Assembly (NCBI GenBank): GCA_900763175.1
Contig: CAAFJI010000105.1
Location: forward strand, 1 to 42,843
DNA from: Lachnospiraceae bacterium
GTDB lineage: Bacteria > Bacillota > Clostridia > Lachnospirales > Lachnospiraceae
Length of the DNA: 42,843 nucleotides
Reading direction: 5' to 3'
A model generated the notes under the pieces. It saw only the letters and a list, made by a program, of their open reading frames with translations, ran no database searches and was not told the DNA's origin. Below, in pieces: positions 41,001-42,843 of the stretch (position 1 is its first letter; each line of letters begins with the position of its first letter). Made by a program: the position numbers and the translations under genes.

Positions 41001-42825
41001 TATCCGTACCTTTCAGTGCAAAATAATAGGTATGTCCCTTGGATAATTTAACAAAATAATAATCGGACGTATTTATGCCGTCATCATCGTGGCTGTACTG
41101 ATAATCTACATACACAACGTTACCAGCCTCATCAGAGCAATACATATCGTTATTTCCGGCATAGGTTTCAAAACGATATACTCCATCTTCCTCTGGGGTG
41201 TAAGAGAAGATCGTGCAATTTGCGAAATCTTCGCTGCTCTTCAACACCTGTCGTTTCCCGGTGGAAATGCTCTGGTTTGCAAACTCTATGAAAGAGTAAA
41301 CATGGAAAGAGAATTCTGCCTCTCCTGCGTCACCATCGTTCACAGATACCTGCACCTTATAATCACCGGCAGGCAGCTCCTCATCATAATACATATCCCT
41401 GCCATTTGAATCTGTTACAAAATAATCTACATATCTGCCCCAATAATCCTCGAAGTCGCTATTTATTTCATAGTCTTTCCCATTTGAATAATGACCAATG
41501 AAGCCAATGTCCTCCAGTGCTGATGTCTGGGTACACTGTTCCAGGAAACGAGGCTCGCTTTTCAGAGAGACGCCGGTAAGCTCAGGTATTGCCTCAATCA
41601 TCGCATTACCAGCTTCTCCATCATATCTGAATGTATATTCTTCTCCGGCTGTGAGCCAGGTATTCATCAGCTGATAATGGTGTGTTCCATCAATGATTTC
41701 CTCTACTTCATGTTCTGGTGCCTCAGACAGATAGTACTGTCCATCTTTCTTTGGAGTAAAGCGGAACAATTCCATGCCTCCGGAAACCGCAAATTCTTTT
41801 TCCTCTTCTATTACAGGAATTGTACTCTCATCCGGCATATCACATACAACCACATCACTTTCAGCGATTGCCTGGTCAGACTGATTCAAATATAACTGGA
41901 GTTTATAGACTCCAGCTGTTCCAAGGATAACACCTGAATTTATCAGGAAATGCTCTTCATCAAGACCTATACCGCTACCGGTAAGAATTGCATTCTCATC
42001 AGCCAGAACCAATTTCAGGCGGAAAAGATTATCATATTCATCATATTGATCTGACGCCGGGAAAAAGGCCGTATCTCCATTTTCATAGGTAACATAAAGC
42101 CTGATATTACTCGGGGAAAGTCTGTCTATGCCTGTATAATACTGAGATGAATGAACAAGCTTCACACTTTCCACTTTTACTAAATCATCATCCGGTGTTC
42201 CCAGCTCTTCCGTGCTACCTTCTTCCACCTGAGCCACACTTACTGTATATGTGCCTTCCTGCGCATCGGTAAGGCCTGTCTCCAGGTAGTAGCGGTTTCC
42301 GGCTTCAAGATTATAGGAAATCTCAAAGTTTTTGTCAGTCTGTCCATCGTCGTTCAAGGCAAGCTGTTTTTCCTCTGCACTGTACAGGGCGCCCATGGTA
42401 TCACTTTCACCCTGGGATGAGAAGCTATACTTCCCGCTTACTGCTGGCTCAAAAAAGAACCATACAGATTCTCCCTCATGAACCTGTGCATCATAAGGTT
42501 TGTCCAGTTCCATAGAAGTGATAGTATCTTCTGCCGGAAGAATACTTTCTCCTCCTTCATCCTCTGGCAAGCTGTCACTGCTTACGAAGCCATCTGTTTC
42601 AGATGTAAAGCCATCTTCTGCCACAATGTTCCCTACATCTTCTGTTGCTTCTGCATCAGTAAAATTTTCTGCGGATTCATTATCCTCCGCTTCTGCCAGA
42701 CCCTCATCAGCGGTCCAGCCATCCGCTTCCGTCACTTCCTGTGCACTGACGCTGAGCACAGTCGCAGGCTCCACAGAAGACACTGTCAGAAGTGCAGCCA
42801 TAAGCCAGGCAATTTTTCTTTTCAT
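38086..42825 (-). CDS. Large secreted surface protein with C-terminal Ig-like (Big_2) domains
   Basis: About 1579 residues from the ATG at 42825 (a GTG one codon earlier is also possible), after AAGGAGGAAG. There is a signal peptide (about 1-30, ending VSAQE), an acidic stretch (about 31-95), then several repeated beta-rich modules of the PPC type (FFFEPAVSGKYSF, FRFTPKKDGQYYL, FSPAETGYYYI) alternating with Big_3-like segments. Near 1290-1400 come Cys-containing repeats (KAATCSEAGSQHEVCSKCG, KAATCGEAGRQHEECVVC), then two Big_2 domains at the C-terminus (KSVATVSKKGKITAKKAGK and KKVATVSAKGKIKAKKKGK). No LPXTG is seen, so attachment is unclear. It is likely an adhesin or a carbohydrate-binding surface protein. 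Confidence 0.85.
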   Translation of the reverse strand: MKRKIAWLMAALLTVSSVEPATVLSVSAQEVTEADGWTADEGLAEAEDNESAENFTDAEATEDVGNIVAEDGFTSETDGFVSSDSLPEDEGGESILPAEDTITSMELDKPYDAQVHEGESVWFFFEPAVSGKYSFSSQGESDTMGALYSAEEKQLALNDDGQTDKNFEISYNLEAGNRYYLETGLTDAQEGTYTVSVAQVEEGSTEELGTPDDDLVKVESVKLVHSSQYYTGIDRLSPSNIRLYVTYENGDTAFFPASDQYDEYDNLFRLKLVLADENAILTGSGIGLDEEHFLINSGVILGTAGVYKLQLYLNQSDQAIAESDVVVCDMPDESTIPVIEEEKEFAVSGGMELFRFTPKKDGQYYLSEAPEHEVEEIIDGTHHYQLMNTWLTAGEEYTFRYDGEAGNAMIEAIPELTGVSLKSEPRFLEQCTQTSALEDIGFIGHYSNGKDYEINSDFEDYWGRYVDYFVTDSNGRDMYYDEELPAGDYKVQVSVNDGDAGEAEFSFHVYSFIEFANQSISTGKRQVLKSSEDFANCTIFSYTPEEDGVYRFETYAGNNDMYCSDEAGNVVYVDYQYSHDDDGINTSDYYFVKLSKGHTYYFALKGTDNYIAVKTVKVGKTIKSAVLRNDEVYYENLDKIHGSDFYLDLTYDDGTIGRVRVGRIGVNGETFRLEIEQTGNTLAVTGGSISLAGGEYVVKAYLGESQEPIAQMTVQVKSTDCNQLRTVKEGETFHVGGQSSEVVCFSPAETGYYYIAGIPEYCDADFYRFAKGRYYRVSNQYMTAGEKCLVEYTGGEQADLTIGRHPDESSKPFEIQLNKKYENLTIGSEYEKAEFTYVPEETGVYQLDLATADKAGLTVSLRNENEDSRFYYGLDQIQMVLKKDAKYSFYIGCGGEYKRGAYTFSAMLTRLTDRSAAPLNIQIIEKGSSTAGIGIEGVDTLDSMLKRMTLWFHYNETFYSSRNRVEVQLGENTDKYGNRYTVSVEDVSKDQEKKEYKLKVTCGDIYTETILMLYNPEKMEEITEGQKVNISYGQDNVYTQKKICYRFLAKEDKYYALNFASTENIDGIEVIVHDETGEEISYNYKNDGYKLNKGKTYYFEIVCGGYSAGNTSISIDNAKSIADVEVIQEPYEAYGSYGFLEPMFEGARFKVTYSDGTQSEVGFSEACGSVGYPRIYANVYWSVDRKTFDVQYSIGGSCKTEKKTYNAVSKEEVAVLPVSQKQTVDFGTGYHRRLFKVQINEDGNYSVKTSNQNLYGYFIDGQGNFIHTDNRTYSLKKGEVYYALICGSGSGTAVVENESCDHTYTWVIDKAATCSEAGSQHEVCSKCGLAKAPVEIPATGAHQYQTIVDKAATCGEAGRQHEECVVCHTRKPAVEIPATGAHTFTEYTVVTEPSINATGLKERKCTVCGKTEQVVMEKAKATISVAAKKITIATGKSVAAPKVTFAKGDKIVSWKSSRKSVATVSKKGKITAKKAGKTTITVTLKSKKTAKITVTVKDKIPATSVKADVKTLSLKKGKSYQLKTTVKPLNTTDKVTFKSSNKKVATVSAKGKIKAKKKGKATITITAGKKKVTCKVTVK

Positions 42826-42843
42826 CACGAACTTCCTCCTTCA

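Overview
The window looks like chromosomal DNA from a low-to-mid GC gut Firmicute, most likely Lachnospiraceae (Blautia/Ruminococcus-like). The basis is a V-type ATPase operon, a PerR and reverse-rubrerythrin oxidative-stress pair, T-box and fluoride-riboswitch leaders, strong AGGAGG ribosome sites and a type VII secretion style toxin locus. The genus is inference; no rRNA or tRNA gene was found.

Layout. 1-5170: the end of a V-type ATP synthase operon (K, F, E, A, B, D; K is cut by the window edge), closed by an intrinsic terminator. 5171-5782: an AT-rich gap with a dense DnaA-box cluster but no dnaA. 5783-9246: a DUF885 family protein and a CapA-family protein that has lost its metal-binding histidines. 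9547-12934: a three-gene SPFH / zinc-ribbon / TPM operon resembling the B. subtilis ydjI-ydjG-ydjH membrane-stress genes, without pspA. 13349-15586: divergent uraA and upp (uracil uptake and salvage). 15844-19820 (minus): metG, moaC, mogA, tatD, with a T-box leader in front of metG. 20454-21714: perR and reverse rubrerythrin, each with a good promoter and an AT-rich PerR-like box near the start site. 21735-25823 (minus): a probable type VII toxin locus whose toxin gene is split after four codons by an IS200/IS605-type element carrying tnpA and tnpB. 26077-30289 (minus): a secreted lipoprotein and an 833-residue LuxR/MalT-like regulator. 30508-33122: a fluoride riboswitch in front of a cation:proton antiporter, then an iron-type alcohol dehydrogenase. 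33362-35007 (minus): a second SPFH/zinc-ribbon gene and a TM2 protein. 35090-37899 (minus): a D-Ala-D-Ala carboxypeptidase and an O-antigen-ligase-like protein. 38086-42825 (minus): a 1.58 kaa surface protein ending in bacterial Ig-like domains.

Two dispersed intergenic repeat families run through the window. Family A is a roughly 77-bp imperfect palindrome with CTAGAGCGTGTTTGAAAAAT ends (12 full, partial or decayed copies). It lies at gene 3' ends, its terminal TAG or TAA is the stop codon of four genes, and one copy sits in the loop of a terminator. Family B has two copies that differ by an internal segment of about 68 bp.

The most interesting points are the fluoride-riboswitch/antiporter pairing, the IS-split toxin that can be rejoined in frame, the family A repeats that provide stop codons, the DnaA-box cluster away from dnaA, the all-histidine-loss CapA pseudoenzyme, and the two SPFH/zinc-ribbon loci. 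All calls come from reading the sequence and family knowledge; no database search or folding program was run.
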